Of a stretch of DNA of 64,000 nt, positions 24,310-33,504 are shown piece by piece. Numbering within the stretch: position 1 is the first letter of the stretch; every line of letters begins with the position of its first letter. The notes below the pieces were generated by a model that searched no databases, was not told the DNA's origin, and saw only the letters and a program-made list of their open reading frames with translations. Position numbers and translations under genes: made by a program. Location: NCBI GenBank assembly GCA_025355505.1, contig JANXZM010000023.1:55186-119185 (forward strand). The letters run 5' to 3'. This stretch comes from Acidobacteriaceae bacterium. GTDB lineage: Bacteria; Acidobacteriota; Terriglobia; Terriglobales; Acidobacteriaceae.

Positions 24310-24959
24310 TACGCAGCGTTTAAATCACGCCGCTTCGAGGACGCCAGTTCGGTCTCCGCACCAGAAAACAGGTTTTTCATCGCCCGCGATATCGCCCGAA
24401 CTATCCATCGCATCACGACGGCGATCACGGCGAGAAAAGCGGCAACGATCAGGGCGGCCGCAATCGGGTGCCGGGTCGCAAGCCAAGTCAGGAATACGGC
24501 GAGCGTGTCTTCGCCCGCGCTGAGCGCGAAATTCGACAGCGGTTCCGGAGACGGGGTCACGGCTACGCGCACCGCCGTCTTACCTCCGTGGGCTGCCAGG
24601 GCGATTGCCCCGCCGGCCAGCGTTGCCAGGAACTGCTTTTCCGGCGAAAGCTGGGACGTCGCGCCGTAGGCGATCAAGGCCGCCACTGGAATTCGAACAA
24701 AGGTATGCAGGGCATTCCAGAACAAATCGAAAGCGGGGATCTTGTCGGCGAAAAACTCAATGGCAAAAAGCACGCCAGAGGCGGCAATCACCCACCAACT
24801 GGCTAGCAGATGCAGCCCGGAAGGCAAATCGAGCAGGCTGGCATGGGCGAGAAATCCGAGGGTGGCTAAGGTGGCATAGACGTTGAGTCCGGCGGCAAAG
24901 CTTACCGCAACGACCAGACCGACGAGTTCGGGTCCGCCAAACTTCATGTTTGCCAGCAT
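24309..24959 (-). CDS. DUF4126 family membrane protein
   Basis: 216 residues from ATG 24959, with AGGAGG 12 bases before it; an in-frame TTG at 24983 is the alternative. Several membrane helices are visible: ELVGLVVAVSFAAGLNVYAT, LLASWWVIAASGVLFAIEFF, and a C-terminal pair around PIAAALIVAAFLAVIAVVMR. The motif EFFADKIPAFDLFWNALHTF and a Gly/Ala-rich segment match DUF4126 proteins. The family function is unknown. It overlaps ribBA by one base, so an operon is likely. Confidence 0.82.
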   Translation of the reverse strand: MLANMKFGGPELVGLVVAVSFAAGLNVYATLATLGFLAHASLLDLPSGLHLLASWWVIAASGVLFAIEFFADKIPAFDLFWNALHTFVRIPVAALIAYGATSQLSPEKQFLATLAGGAIALAAHGGKTAVRVAVTPSPEPLSNFALSAGEDTLAVFLTWLATRHPIAAALIVAAFLAVIAVVMRWIVRAISRAMKNLFSGAETELASSKRRDLNAA

Positions 24960-25060
24960 ATCCGGACTCGGCCTCCTCGCCAATACTTCGTAAAACAGGA
25001 AAGGGTCGCCTGCGGCGACCCTCCCAGTAAGCCTGGCTCAGTAAAGCCGGTTCCCTGCGG

Positions 25061-25288
25061 TTACAGGGTGGATTCGATTTCAAAGCCCCAAGCTTCGAGC
25101 AATGGCTCGGGAATGTACTTGGAATTCTTGTTCCGGCGTGCCCACTCCCGCAGCCGTGTAGACCGCAAATACTGGTCGGGGGAGAGCTTGTATTCGTGCA
25201 CAACCTGCTCGAATTCCGTGATTGTCGGAACCACCGGCCCGATAGGCTCGGGCTTGCCCCAGTTGGGGTTTCCGCGTCGCTTAGCCAT
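25061..25288 (-). CDS. Small conserved hypothetical protein
   Basis: 75 residues: MAKRRGNPNWGKPEPIGPVV, FEQVVHEYKLSPDQYLRST, LREWARRNKNSKYIPEPLLE, AWGFE. It is basic, soluble and cysteine-free. AGAGGG lies ten bases before the ATG. I have the impression of close relatives in other Acidobacteriota but cannot verify it. The second half could be helical and the N-terminus extended. Nucleic-acid binding is conceivable given the charge. Confidence 0.7.
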   Translation of the reverse strand: MAKRRGNPNWGKPEPIGPVVPTITEFEQVVHEYKLSPDQYLRSTRLREWARRNKNSKYIPEPLLEAWGFEIESTL

Positions 25289-25554
25289 GAAAAATATACC
25301 CTCTTGTGGAATAAGGACTTCTTCTTTTAAGTCGCTATCTTCTTTGATTCCAAGGAGGGCCCAGGGGATTCACACGCAAAAAAGGAAAAACCAGTACGAC
25401 AGATGCAAGCCCCTCGGCTTCCATGGAAGCTATTGATAATAATAGGTTTTCCTCGGTCAGTCAATAGAAAAGTTGATGCTGTTCCACCCTGTGGCATATC
25501 CCCTTTGTGTACAGCCACTTGCAGTGGGCCCCGGCGGAACACGTCCCAAGACCG

Positions 25555-25765
25555 TCAGCTATGGATAAACGGATCACCGCCATAGTGAACCGTGCTCTCC
25601 CAGCCGATAAGACTGGCAGGGGGCATGGCCTGGGAGAGGTGGCCTAAGCAATCGGTGACCAGAGTAACCGGAAGACCAGACCATGGCGTTGACCAGGGAA
25701 TCTCATCGACTTAGAGTGCGAACTAGGGTGTACTGCGATCGCCCAATAGGGACCGGCGATCACCC
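25555..25765 (+). ncRNA. Candidate structured RNA upstream of PilZ gene
   Basis: Within the 590-base gap 25289-25881 several helices can be drawn. CTATGG and CGG (25559-25572) pair with CCG and CCATAG (25577-25585) around an ATCA loop; CTCTCCCAG (25595-25603) pairs with CTGGGAGAG (25630-25638); CGGT and ACCG around 25653-25669 pair; GATCGCC (25737-25743) pairs with GGCGATC (25755-25761). No convincing protein is encoded. It could be a leader of the downstream gene or a separate RNA; strand is a guess. I do not recognise a known riboswitch core. The part 25289-25554 is AT-rich with nothing clear. Confidence 0.35.
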
Positions 25766-25881
25766 CGACCGGGCGCGCGGGAAGGCGCTACACAAAACAT
25801 TTACCATAATTCGCCTCGGCAAAGGCGTGATGGCGCACCAAGACCGATCTGAGTTGTGATTCAAACGTCGTGGTTGAAACC

Positions 25882-27054
25882 ATGAACTTGAAGTCTCTAC
25901 TACTGAGTTGTGACGAAAAGACGGTGCGCATCCTGCGCCGGGTCCTCAGCGATCTGGAAATTGACGTCGAGCATTGCTCCGCCGCGGATGATGCCATCCG
26001 GCGGATCACCCGCCAGCGTTTCGAGGCAATCATCGTTGATGGGGCGAATGCAGAAGAGGCGGGCAACGTGTTGCGGGGAGCCAAAGCCGCTCCCGTCAAC
26101 AAGCGAGCGCTCGCGATCGTGCTGGTGGAAGCTTCGGTCGGACTCAAGGGCGGTTTCGAAATGGGAGCCCATTTCGTCCTCCACAAACCACTTGCGGTGG
26201 AGCGTGCCAAAGCCAGCTTTCGCGCGGTTCGGTCCCTGATGAAGCGTGAACGGCGGCTGCAGTTGCGGGTTCCAGTGCAAATTCGGGTCGAGTGTTACGG
26301 GGCGGGCCGATACAAAGCCAAGACCATCGACCTGAGTGAAGGCGGCATGGCGCTTCAGTTTTCCGGCCGCGTGGCGAAAGAAAACTCGCTCCGCTTCTCG
26401 CTCGAATTGCCGGGCATGGACCAGAAGCTCGAAATCTATGGAGAGCTGGCATGGGAAGGCAACGAAGACCAGGCCGGCGTCCGCTTCACAAATGCCACCG
26501 ACGAGCAGCGCAACACTCTTCGCCAGTGGTTGAACAGCCAGCTTCCTGAGCCCGAGCCGGACGACCCACCTGTGAACTGCCGTCTCACCGACCTTAGCCT
26601 GGGCGGCTGCTATCTCACTACTAACTCCCCCTTCCCGAGGGGCACGCGTGTCACCCTTTCGATCAAGACGGACGACGTCGAAGTCCACGCCGGAGGTATC
26701 GTACTGGTGGCGCATCCAGAATTCGGGATGGGAGTGGAGTTCCTCCAGACCACGACCGAGCAACGTGACCAGGTACACCGCATGATCACGACACTGCGCG
26801 CCAACGGAGATAAATCTCCCGAGCTTCAGGTCAAGCCCGACGGACTGGAACCGCTATTACCCCACGATGGTTTTGCCAGGCTCCAGGTTCTCGCAGCCCA
26901 TGCTTCCGCAACCGAAGTCTCCGGCGCCAAGGAAGCCTCCGAGACCGAAGATGCACTCATCGATCTGTTCCGGCACAAGTTTCAGGCACCGGTCGAAACC
27001 TTCCTGGAGCAGATGCAGGAACAGCGCCAGTCTATCGAGTCGCACACACGCTAA
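25882..27054 (+). CDS. REC-like domain with tandem PilZ domains
   Basis: 390 residues from ATG 25882 (a GTG 12 bases earlier is less likely). Residues about 1-120 resemble a receiver: LKSLLLSCDEKTVRILRRVL, AIIVDGANAEEAG and HFVLHKPLA, with Asp at the phosphoacceptor place and Lys in the KP motif. A first PilZ domain follows with RRLQLRVPV and IDLSEGGMAL, the RxxxR and D/NxSxxG elements that bind c-di-GMP. A second, from about 220, keeps TDLSLGGCYL but has no upstream RxxxR. The C-terminal 60 residues are acidic. It is likely a c-di-GMP-responsive adaptor in motility or surface behaviour. Confidence 0.82.
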   Translation: MNLKSLLLSCDEKTVRILRRVLSDLEIDVEHCSAADDAIRRITRQRFEAIIVDGANAEEAGNVLRGAKAAPVNKRALAIVLVEASVGLKGGFEMGAHFVLHKPLAVERAKASFRAVRSLMKRERRLQLRVPVQIRVECYGAGRYKAKTIDLSEGGMALQFSGRVAKENSLRFSLELPGMDQKLEIYGELAWEGNEDQAGVRFTNATDEQRNTLRQWLNSQLPEPEPDDPPVNCRLTDLSLGGCYLTTNSPFPRGTRVTLSIKTDDVEVHAGGIVLVAHPEFGMGVEFLQTTTEQRDQVHRMITTLRANGDKSPELQVKPDGLEPLLPHDGFARLQVLAAHASATEVSGAKEASETEDALIDLFRHKFQAPVETFLEQMQEQRQSIESHTR

Positions 27055-27068
27055 GGCGTCCGCCTTAG
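27051..27068. terminator. Palindrome containing both convergent stop codons
   Basis: CTAAGGCG-TC-CGCCTTAG. The TAA of the PilZ gene (27052-27054) and the TAA of acs on the other strand (27067-27065) lie in opposite arms. The stem can form 7 bp with a GTCC loop. A short T-tract is missing, so termination strength is uncertain. Confidence 0.45.
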
Positions 27069-29032
27069 ACTTCGTCCTGCTCCTTCAGTCTCGCAATCAC
27101 CTCGAAATCCTCGAGCGTCGTGGTGTCGCCTTTCACTTCGCCGCTGCTGGCCAACTCTCTCAGCAAGCGGCGCATGATCTTCCCGCTGCGCGTCTTGGGA
27201 AGCGTGTCGGTAAAACGGATGTCGTCGGGCTTGGCCAGCGAACCGATCTCCTTCGCCACCCATTTTTTCAGCTCTTCCTTCAGCTCTTTCGTCGGCGGGA
27301 CCCCTTGTTCCAGGGTCACGAAGGCAGAAATGGCCTGCCCCTTGATGTCGTCCGGGCGGCCAACGACCGCCGCCTCGGCAACTTTTTCGTGCGCCACCAG
27401 CGCCGATTCCACTTCCATCGTGCTCAGCCGATGACCGGACACGTTCAGAACGTCGTCCACGCGTCCCATGATCCAGAAATATCCGTCCTTATCCTTGCGC
27501 GCACCGTCGCCGGTAAAGTACGTGCCAGGAATCTGCGACCAGTACTGCTTCACGTAACGATCCGGATCGCCGTAAATGGTCCGCAGCATGGCGGGCCACG
27601 GCTGCTTGATAACGAGATAACCACCCGAGCCCAAAGGCACGGGCGTGCCCTCCATGGTCACAATCTCCGGCACGACGCCGAAGAATGGCCGCGTCGCCGA
27701 ACCTGGCTTCGTGGCAATCGCGCCCGGAATCGGTGTGATCATGATGGCGCCGGTTTCGGTCTGCCACCATGTATCCACGATCGGACAGCGGTTATGGCCG
27801 ATCATCTCGCGATACCACATCCAGGCCTCGGGATTGATCGGCTCGCCGACAGTGCCCAGCAGACGCAGGCTTTCCATTTTGTGTTTTTTCGGCCACTCGT
27901 CACCCCACTTGGCAAACGTGCGGATGGCCGTCGGCGCCGTGTAGAAGATGTTCACCTGGTGCCGGTCAATGATCGACCAGAAACGATCAGGCTGAGGAAA
28001 ATTCGGCGCTCCTTCATACATGAAACTGGTTGCGCCACATTGCAACGGCCCATACACGATGTAGCTGTGCCCAGTGACCCAGCCGATGTCGGCGGTACAC
28101 CAGTAGGTGTCTTCTTCGCGCAGATCGAAAACATATTTCGTGGAAAGATAAGTGCCCACCGAGTAGCCGCCGGTGGTATGCACAATCCCTTTCGGCTTCC
28201 CCGTCGTGCCCGAAGTGTAAAGGATGTACAGCGGATGTTCGGCATCGAGCGGTTCGGCCGGGCACTCATCGGAAGCTTTGGCCATCAACTCATGCCACCA
28301 GTGATCGCGGCCAGCGGTTGTGTTGATCGCGGTTCCGGTGCGCTTGTAGATCACAACATGCTTCACCGATGGACACGATTTCAGCGCCTCTTCCACCGCC
28401 GGAAACAGCTTGACCTCGGCGCCTCGCCGGTACGATCCGTCCTGTGTGATCACCGCCACCGCGTGCGAATCGTGAATGCGATCGACCAGCGCGTTCGCAG
28501 AGAATCCGCCAAACACAATTGAATGGGGCGCGCCAATGCGGGCACAGGCCAGCATGGCAATCGGCAACTCCGGCGTCATGCCCATGTAGATGGCGACGCG
28601 GTCTCCCTTGCAGACGCCGAGACTCTTAAGCACGTTGGCGAATTTTTGCACTTCTTTCCAGAGTTGCTGGTAGGTGTAGGTACGAACCTCGCCGGGCTCA
28701 CTTTCCCAAATGAGAGCCGCTTTGTTCTTGCGCGCCGTGTGCACGTGGCGATCCAGGCAGTTGTAGGAAAGATTGATCTGTCCGCCGACGAACCACTTAG
28801 CCCAGGGCGCGTTCCACTCCAGAACCTTGTCCCACTTCTTGAACCAGTGCAGTTCTTCGGCGGCGCGGGCCCAAAATTGTTCCGGCTGCTCGACCGACTC
28901 TTTATAGAGGGCCTCGTATTCAGCCAGGCTCTTGATCTGAGCCTTCTCAGAAAACTCAGCAGAGGGCGCAAAACTGCGCTGCTCGTCAAGCGTCGAATCG
29001 ATGTTCACCTGCGTCGCTGTTACTTCGGCCAC
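27065..29032 (-). CDS. acs: Acetyl-CoA synthetase
   Basis: 655 residues, the usual Acs length. It activates acetate through acetyl-AMP to acetyl-CoA. The AMP-binding P-loop is [14 protein letters not shown], followed by [39 protein letters not shown] and [13 protein letters not shown]. The C-terminal [11 protein letters not shown] carries the Lys that is the target of regulatory acetylation in this family. The start is GTG 29032 with GAGG seven bases upstream. A GNAT gene lies upstream on the same strand (92-base gap); whether it acts on Acs is unknown. Confidence 0.97.
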   Translation of the reverse strand: MAEVTATQVNIDSTLDEQRSFAPSAEFSEKAQIKSLAEYEALYKESVEQPEQFWARAAEELHWFKKWDKVLEWNAPWAKWFVGGQINLSYNCLDRHVHTARKNKAALIWESEPGEVRTYTYQQLWKEVQKFANVLKSLGVCKGDRVAIYMGMTPELPIAMLACARIGAPHSIVFGGFSANALVDRIHDSHAVAVITQDGSYRRGAEVKLFPAVEEALKSCPSVKHVVIYKRTGTAINTTAGRDHWWHELMAKASDECPAEPLDAEHPLYILYTSGTTGKPKGIVHTTGGYSVGTYLSTKYVFDLREEDTYWCTADIGWVTGHSYIVYGPLQCGATSFMYEGAPNFPQPDRFWSIIDRHQVNIFYTAPTAIRTFAKWGDEWPKKHKMESLRLLGTVGEPINPEAWMWYREMIGHNRCPIVDTWWQTETGAIMITPIPGAIATKPGSATRPFFGVVPEIVTMEGTPVPLGSGGYLVIKQPWPAMLRTIYGDPDRYVKQYWSQIPGTYFTGDGARKDKDGYFWIMGRVDDVLNVSGHRLSTMEVESALVAHEKVAEAAVVGRPDDIKGQAISAFVTLEQGVPPTKELKEELKKWVAKEIGSLAKPDDIRFTDTLPKTRSGKIMRRLLRELASSGEVKGDTTTLEDFEVIARLKEQDEV

Positions 29033-29124
29033 GGATTGACCTCGGGAAAGGTATGGTTAGTGATTGTCTCCGGCCTTGGACCGGGGATCGAATAGATTCT
29101 ACAGTGCAGGCTTGCCGACCTCTT

Positions 29125-30018
29125 TTACACTTCGGGAATAAGCTCACTCACCGTCCCACGCTGCAGTAAATACGCTCCTGGTCCCTGCTGCCCGCGAATC
29201 GAACGGCAGAACTCAGCCACGACGAATCCCGCGTTCACGGCCTCGCGGAACGCCCACTGCGTCGCGTCGCGCCATTCTCGCGCCAGTCCCATGTCGGTAC
29301 GCTCGACCTCCAGAATGTCGCCCGGAATTTCAATGCTCACGCGCAGCCGGGCGAGTGATTCGGCCAGATCGGCTCGTCCCGGTTTGCCACTGGGATCGAA
29401 GCTCACCAGCGGAGCCAGCAGCCGCATGGCATCGAGCGTTTCTGCGCGCGCGTTCGTACTCTTGCCCGCCAGCCGGTCTCGCACTCGTCGTGAATTCAGC
29501 ATCCACCGCACCCACAGCCGGTCGGTTCCGTTCCGATGCAGCATGCTGGAAGTTTCTGGCCCGTAGAAATCTACCTTGTAGGTATCGGAAACGACGCCCA
29601 GCTTGGAAAAATTGAAGTGGGCGTTGCGACTTTGCAGCGGATCATAGGTCCACGTCATCTCATGAACGCCCATGGCCACGGCCCGCTCACGCTGCGCCTG
29701 CTTCAGCCGCGAGCCCAGATCCAGATGCCGGTACGCATCAAGCACCGCCAGCATGTGTGAGTGAATTGTCGTCTGCCCGTGCTCGCGGCCGAGGAAGCCG
29801 AACGCGAATCCGACCAGCTTGTCTTTATCGTTATCTTTATCAAAGGCTCCGACGAAAATATTGCCCGCCGCCTTGCAGGCAATGGCCAGCGTGAGGGGCA
29901 AGGTGTCCTCGTCCGCCATCCCCCAGACTTCTTTCTCCACCGCTTTCAATTGGCTGAGGTCGTCGATGGTCGTGAGGTCGCGAATCCCAATCTGTTGCGC
30001 ACCACCGCGGGACATCAT
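29125..30018 (-). CDS. GNAT-superfamily acetyltransferase-like protein (COG3375 type)
   Basis: 297 residues from ATG 30018, chosen because upstream residues are not family-like. IRDLTTIDDLSQLKAVEKEV, FVGAFDKDNDKDKLVGFAFG, HSHMLAVLDAYRHLDLGSRL and WTYDPLQSRNAHFNFSKLG correspond to the predicted acyltransferase family COG3375, with the GNAT acetyl-CoA loop near LGSRLKQAQRERA. The C-terminal third is a second domain. Its substrate is unknown. The position upstream of acs invites a link to acetyl-CoA or Acs control, but this is inference. Confidence 0.78.
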   Translation of the reverse strand: MMSRGGAQQIGIRDLTTIDDLSQLKAVEKEVWGMADEDTLPLTLAIACKAAGNIFVGAFDKDNDKDKLVGFAFGFLGREHGQTTIHSHMLAVLDAYRHLDLGSRLKQAQRERAVAMGVHEMTWTYDPLQSRNAHFNFSKLGVVSDTYKVDFYGPETSSMLHRNGTDRLWVRWMLNSRRVRDRLAGKSTNARAETLDAMRLLAPLVSFDPSGKPGRADLAESLARLRVSIEIPGDILEVERTDMGLAREWRDATQWAFREAVNAGFVVAEFCRSIRGQQGPGAYLLQRGTVSELIPEV

Positions 30019-30164
30019 GGCTGGCCCTTCTCGCTTTTCCAGTTCTGTTCCCTGGGCATGACAATCTCCGCGCAGAAGCATGGCGCTGAAGAAACTCAAC
30101 GGTTACAGCACCAGTTGCATCCTTGTCAACATGAATCAAGAGTCAGGTGGCGTCCCAAATTCAT

Positions 30165-30233
30165 CAACCACGAAAGACACGAAGGAAACCCTGGGAGGTA
30201 AACCTTCGGGCTGCTTCGTGCCCTTGGTGGTTA
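30165..30233. repeat. ACCACGAAGGACACGAAGG-type inverted repeat
   Basis: The left arm AACCACGAAAGACACGAAGG (30167-30186) and the right arm CTTCGTGCCCTTGGTGGTT (30214-30232) are imperfect complements around a 27-base centre. This is a recognisable MITE-like intergenic element seen in several soil phyla. A related phrase (CCACAGAAGTACACGGGG) lies at about 20858. Confidence 0.6.
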
Positions 30234-30324
30234 TAGCTCTTGCTTTGCCCGCCATGGCAGCGCGTGCCGCCCACTCCGCATCTTACCCTGCATGCTACCC
30301 TCGGACCCGGAGACGAACACGACC

Positions 30325-31299
30325 GTGAAACTGATTACCAAGCTTCTGCATCTTACCGCCCTGATTGTACTGGGAAACTCGCTCTTGCTGGCCGCCGATC
30401 GCGGCACACTGGTCCGCGATGCCGTCATCTACTTGTCTCCCGACACAACTTCCAGCAAGCTCGGCCAGGCCGAACGCGGACGGGAACTGATTTTTCTCGA
30501 CAAAAGCCGCAACTGGCTGCACGTGGAAGCGCTGCTCGGCTCTGCACAAACTCCCGACGCCGCTTTCGTTTTGGAGGACGAGGACGAGGGCAAGACCATC
30601 AGCGGCTGGGTCCTCGATACCGGCATCGTCTGGGCGTCGACTCCCAACGGCGACCGCATCCTGTTCGGCGCTGCCGTCGATTCTGAAGACGAGGCCAGCC
30701 GCCGCCACGGACGCCGCGGAGCAGCCCAGGACGCCTTGCGCCTCTATCGCCGCGTCTACGATATCTTCCCTACCGCTCCCCCTGCCGGCGAAGCCCTCTA
30801 CCGTGCCGCCGATATTAAATGGCAGATCGAAAAATCAGACATGCAGTCCCGCCCCTCCGCGCGCGAGAAAGAATCCTACCTTCGCCAAGGAATCGACGAG
30901 CAGTCCATGAAGCAAGTGATGAAAAAGTTCCCTGACACCAAGTGGGCTCAACTCGCCGCCTTCCACCTGCTCGACAACAAAATGTGCGGAGACTGGCAAG
31001 GCTCTTCAAAGTGCCCCGACAAGGAAGCCGAAATCTACGAAAAGTACGAAAAGGAGCACCCCGAGTCTCCCGCCGCCCCCCAAGCCCTGTACAACGCCGC
31101 TTCTCGCCGAGCGGCCCTGATTGAGATTTACAAGACAGAAGAACAACCCAAGAAATCCGAGCAGTCAAAGAACCTGGCGATCGCGCTCGCCCAGGAGTTA
31201 ATCTCCAAGTATCCGCAAAGCGACTGGTCGTCCCGCGGGCAAACCCTGCTCTTTCTGGTGCAGGGAGGAGTGCCAACGTATGGAAACGCGATGCAGTAG
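30325..31299 (+). CDS. Secreted SH3-like/TPR protein
   Basis: 324 residues from GTG 30325, chosen because it gives a clean signal peptide (LLHLTALIVLGNSLLLAADR); ATG 30292 adds 11 residues in front of it. Residues about 30-110 resemble a bacterial SH3 domain (GTLVRDAVIYLSPDTTSSKL, RNWLHVEALL, KTISGWVLDTGIV). Helical repeats follow (AQDALRLYRRVYDIFPTAPP, EIYEKYEKEHPESPAAPQAL, AQELISKYPQSDWSSRGQTL), similar to TPR/BamD-type repeats. A cell-wall or outer-membrane-associated periplasmic role is inferred. It stands alone on its strand before the GH13 gene. Confidence 0.75.
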   Translation: MKLITKLLHLTALIVLGNSLLLAADRGTLVRDAVIYLSPDTTSSKLGQAERGRELIFLDKSRNWLHVEALLGSAQTPDAAFVLEDEDEGKTISGWVLDTGIVWASTPNGDRILFGAAVDSEDEASRRHGRRGAAQDALRLYRRVYDIFPTAPPAGEALYRAADIKWQIEKSDMQSRPSAREKESYLRQGIDEQSMKQVMKKFPDTKWAQLAAFHLLDNKMCGDWQGSSKCPDKEAEIYEKYEKEHPESPAAPQALYNAASRRAALIEIYKTEEQPKKSEQSKNLAIALAQELISKYPQSDWSSRGQTLLFLVQGGVPTYGNAMQ

Positions 31300-31441
31300 G
31301 ACATCAGCGGAACGGCTAAGTGGAGCGGTCAGTCAAGGGCCACTCCCTCCTTCTGCCGCTTTTCGCCGAAAGAAATGTTGGTGACGGGTCGATTTGCTAA
31401 CTTTCCGCGACCGCTTTATGTTGTTCCGAGGAGAGAAATTC

Positions 31442-33154
31442 ATGTCCAGGCGGTCGCCGCTGCGAATGCCGTCGCTTATGCCGGGGTTGCTGCTGGTGTT
31501 GCTTTGTAGCTCGGTTGCCGGTGCTCAGACTCAATCCGTCGATGCTAAAGGTCATCCGTGGTGGCAGCACGCGGTGTTTTATGAAATCTATCCCCGGAGT
31601 TTTGCGGACAGCAACAATGACGGTGTCGGCGACCTCGAAGGCATCAGCTCCAAAATGAGTTACCTGCATGAACTGGGCGTCGACGCCATCTGGATCGCTC
31701 CGTGTTATCCCTCTCCCCAAGTCGATTTCGGCTACGACGTTGCCGACTACCGGAACATCGACCCCATGTACGGAAATCTCGCCGACTTCGATCACATGGT
31801 TGCCGAAGGCAGGAAACATCGCGTGCGCGTCATCCTCGATTTTGTGCCGAACCACACCTCCGACCAGCACCCCTGGTTTCAGGATTCGAAGTCTTCCCGC
31901 ACCGCGTCGCATCGCGATTGGTACATCTGGCGCGACGGCAAAGCGCCCGGCCAGCCTCCCAACAACTGGATCTCAGGTTTTGGCGGCACGGCATGGACGC
32001 TTGATCCCACGACCAATCAGTACTTTTATCATATTTTCTACACCCAACAGCCGGACCTGAACTGGCGCAATCCGGCGGTCGAACAAGTGATGCTCGACAC
32101 CACGCGCTGGTGGTACAAGCGCGGCGTTTCCGGCTTCCGCCTGGACGCCGTGGACACCCTGTTTGAAGATCCCGCACTGCACGACAACCCCGTTCTTCCT
32201 GGCACCAACAAGCAGGGCGATCCCAACATGCAGGACAAGAACAACAAGAATTTTCCCGAGGTCCACGAGGTGCTGCGGAAACTGCGCAAAGTGGCCGACG
32301 AGTCTGGGGCGGTGCTGATCGGCGAGACCTGGACGTCGAATGTCGCCGAGCTCGACCGGTATTACGGCGAAGACGGCAACGAACTCCAGATGCCGATGGA
32401 CTTCATGTTCACCACCGTCAACAAACTCTCCCCGCCCGAATTCCGGCGCCAGATCGCGGCCGTCGATGGCACCCACGGCTGGCCCGTGTTCGTGATCGGC
32501 AATCACGATCTTGTCCGGTCCTACAACCGCTACGGAGACGGCAAAAACAATGACGCGATCGCGAAGCTGATGGGCGCCTTTTACCTGACTCTGCGCGGCA
32601 CGCCCGTCATGTATTACGGCGAAGAAATCGGAATGGAAAACAACGACCCCACGCGCAAGGAAGAAGTTAAGGATCCGATCGGCCGCACCGGATGGCCGGA
32701 AGAAAAAGGCCGCGACGGCGAACGCACGCCCATGCAGTGGAACACCGCGCCGAACGCCGGATTCAGCAAGAGGGGTCCGTGGCTTCCCGTGCCGCCCAGC
32801 TATAGGACTCACAACGTGGCGAGCGAATCGAAAGACACCAACTCCGTTCTGAGCCTGTACAGAAAGGTTCTCGCTTTGCGCCACACGAACGAAGCGTTGC
32901 TCGAGGGCAGCTACACTGCTCTCAACGAAGACGACCCCAACGTGATGTCCTACCTGCGCAGCTACAAGGGAAAAGGCGTGCTGGTAGCGCTGAACATGTC
33001 GGCTGCACCACAAAAAGCAATCTTCCATCTTTCCCAACAGGGATTTGGCCGGGCTATGCCGAAAGCCCTGATCGCGTCGCCCGCAGCCTCGGTAAAAGGC
33101 AATGAAGTTACCCTGGAGCCCTTCGGACTGCTGATCGCGGAAGTGAATCAATGA
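31442..33154 (+). CDS. Secreted GH13 alpha-glucosidase/amylase-family enzyme
   Basis: 570 residues from ATG 31442, preceded by GAGGAGAG. The signal peptide is MPSLMPGLLLVLLCSSVAGA. The GH13 conserved regions are present: DFVPNHTS, GFRLDAVD (Asp nucleophile), IGETW (Glu acid/base) and VIGNHD (transition-state Asp). YEIYPRSFADSNNDGVGDLE and DFGYDVADYRNIDP are typical of the oligo-1,6-glucosidase/alpha-glucosidase subgroup. It hydrolyses alpha-glucosidic bonds in maltodextrin-like substrates, here probably in the periplasm. Trehalose synthase-like activity cannot be excluded. It is the first gene of the sugar-related region. Confidence 0.92.
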   Translation: MSRRSPLRMPSLMPGLLLVLLCSSVAGAQTQSVDAKGHPWWQHAVFYEIYPRSFADSNNDGVGDLEGISSKMSYLHELGVDAIWIAPCYPSPQVDFGYDVADYRNIDPMYGNLADFDHMVAEGRKHRVRVILDFVPNHTSDQHPWFQDSKSSRTASHRDWYIWRDGKAPGQPPNNWISGFGGTAWTLDPTTNQYFYHIFYTQQPDLNWRNPAVEQVMLDTTRWWYKRGVSGFRLDAVDTLFEDPALHDNPVLPGTNKQGDPNMQDKNNKNFPEVHEVLRKLRKVADESGAVLIGETWTSNVAELDRYYGEDGNELQMPMDFMFTTVNKLSPPEFRRQIAAVDGTHGWPVFVIGNHDLVRSYNRYGDGKNNDAIAKLMGAFYLTLRGTPVMYYGEEIGMENNDPTRKEEVKDPIGRTGWPEEKGRDGERTPMQWNTAPNAGFSKRGPWLPVPPSYRTHNVASESKDTNSVLSLYRKVLALRHTNEALLEGSYTALNEDDPNVMSYLRSYKGKGVLVALNMSAAPQKAIFHLSQQGFGRAMPKALIASPAASVKGNEVTLEPFGLLIAEVNQ

Positions 33155-33504
33155 ATATCCAGCGATGAAGTCAAGCAAGAAAGTGAATTTCCCTGACGCC
33201 TTGGCCTAACGCCGCCGGCTTGCAGATTGTTACGGAGTGAAATTTCCGCGATGGAGTCGTGCACGCCTTTTTTCAGTGGCGGGCGCTGCTGCAGCGCCTG
33301 CACGAAAATACCACCTCGGTGGAGTCTCCTCATTCGCCCGGCACACAAATCGCCGGTTGCCTTAGCTCCGGCTATCAGACAAATTATCCGTACCATGCTC
33401 GGTTTCAACGCAGCGCTGGAGCAGTATTTCGCGTTGAACAAGTCCAATGACTTCAGGCTCAGATGGAGGCGAGTCCCCCGTTGCCGGAGACCGAAAGGCG
33501 CGTT
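33155..33504. other. Intergenic stretch between convergent genes, nothing clear
   Basis: 350 bases between the GH13 gene and the MR/MLE gene. Open frames exist on both strands but have no recognisable composition or start signal. I see no tRNA or strong terminator. Confidence 0.45.

Noticed and set aside
25595..25680. c-di-GMP or cobalamin riboswitch before the PilZ gene
   Set aside because: I could not find the conserved cores of those riboswitches; only unassigned helices are visible.
27065..28522. Long plus-strand frame opposite acs
   Set aside because: It mirrors the acs reading frame; the minus strand encodes a complete, highly conserved enzyme.
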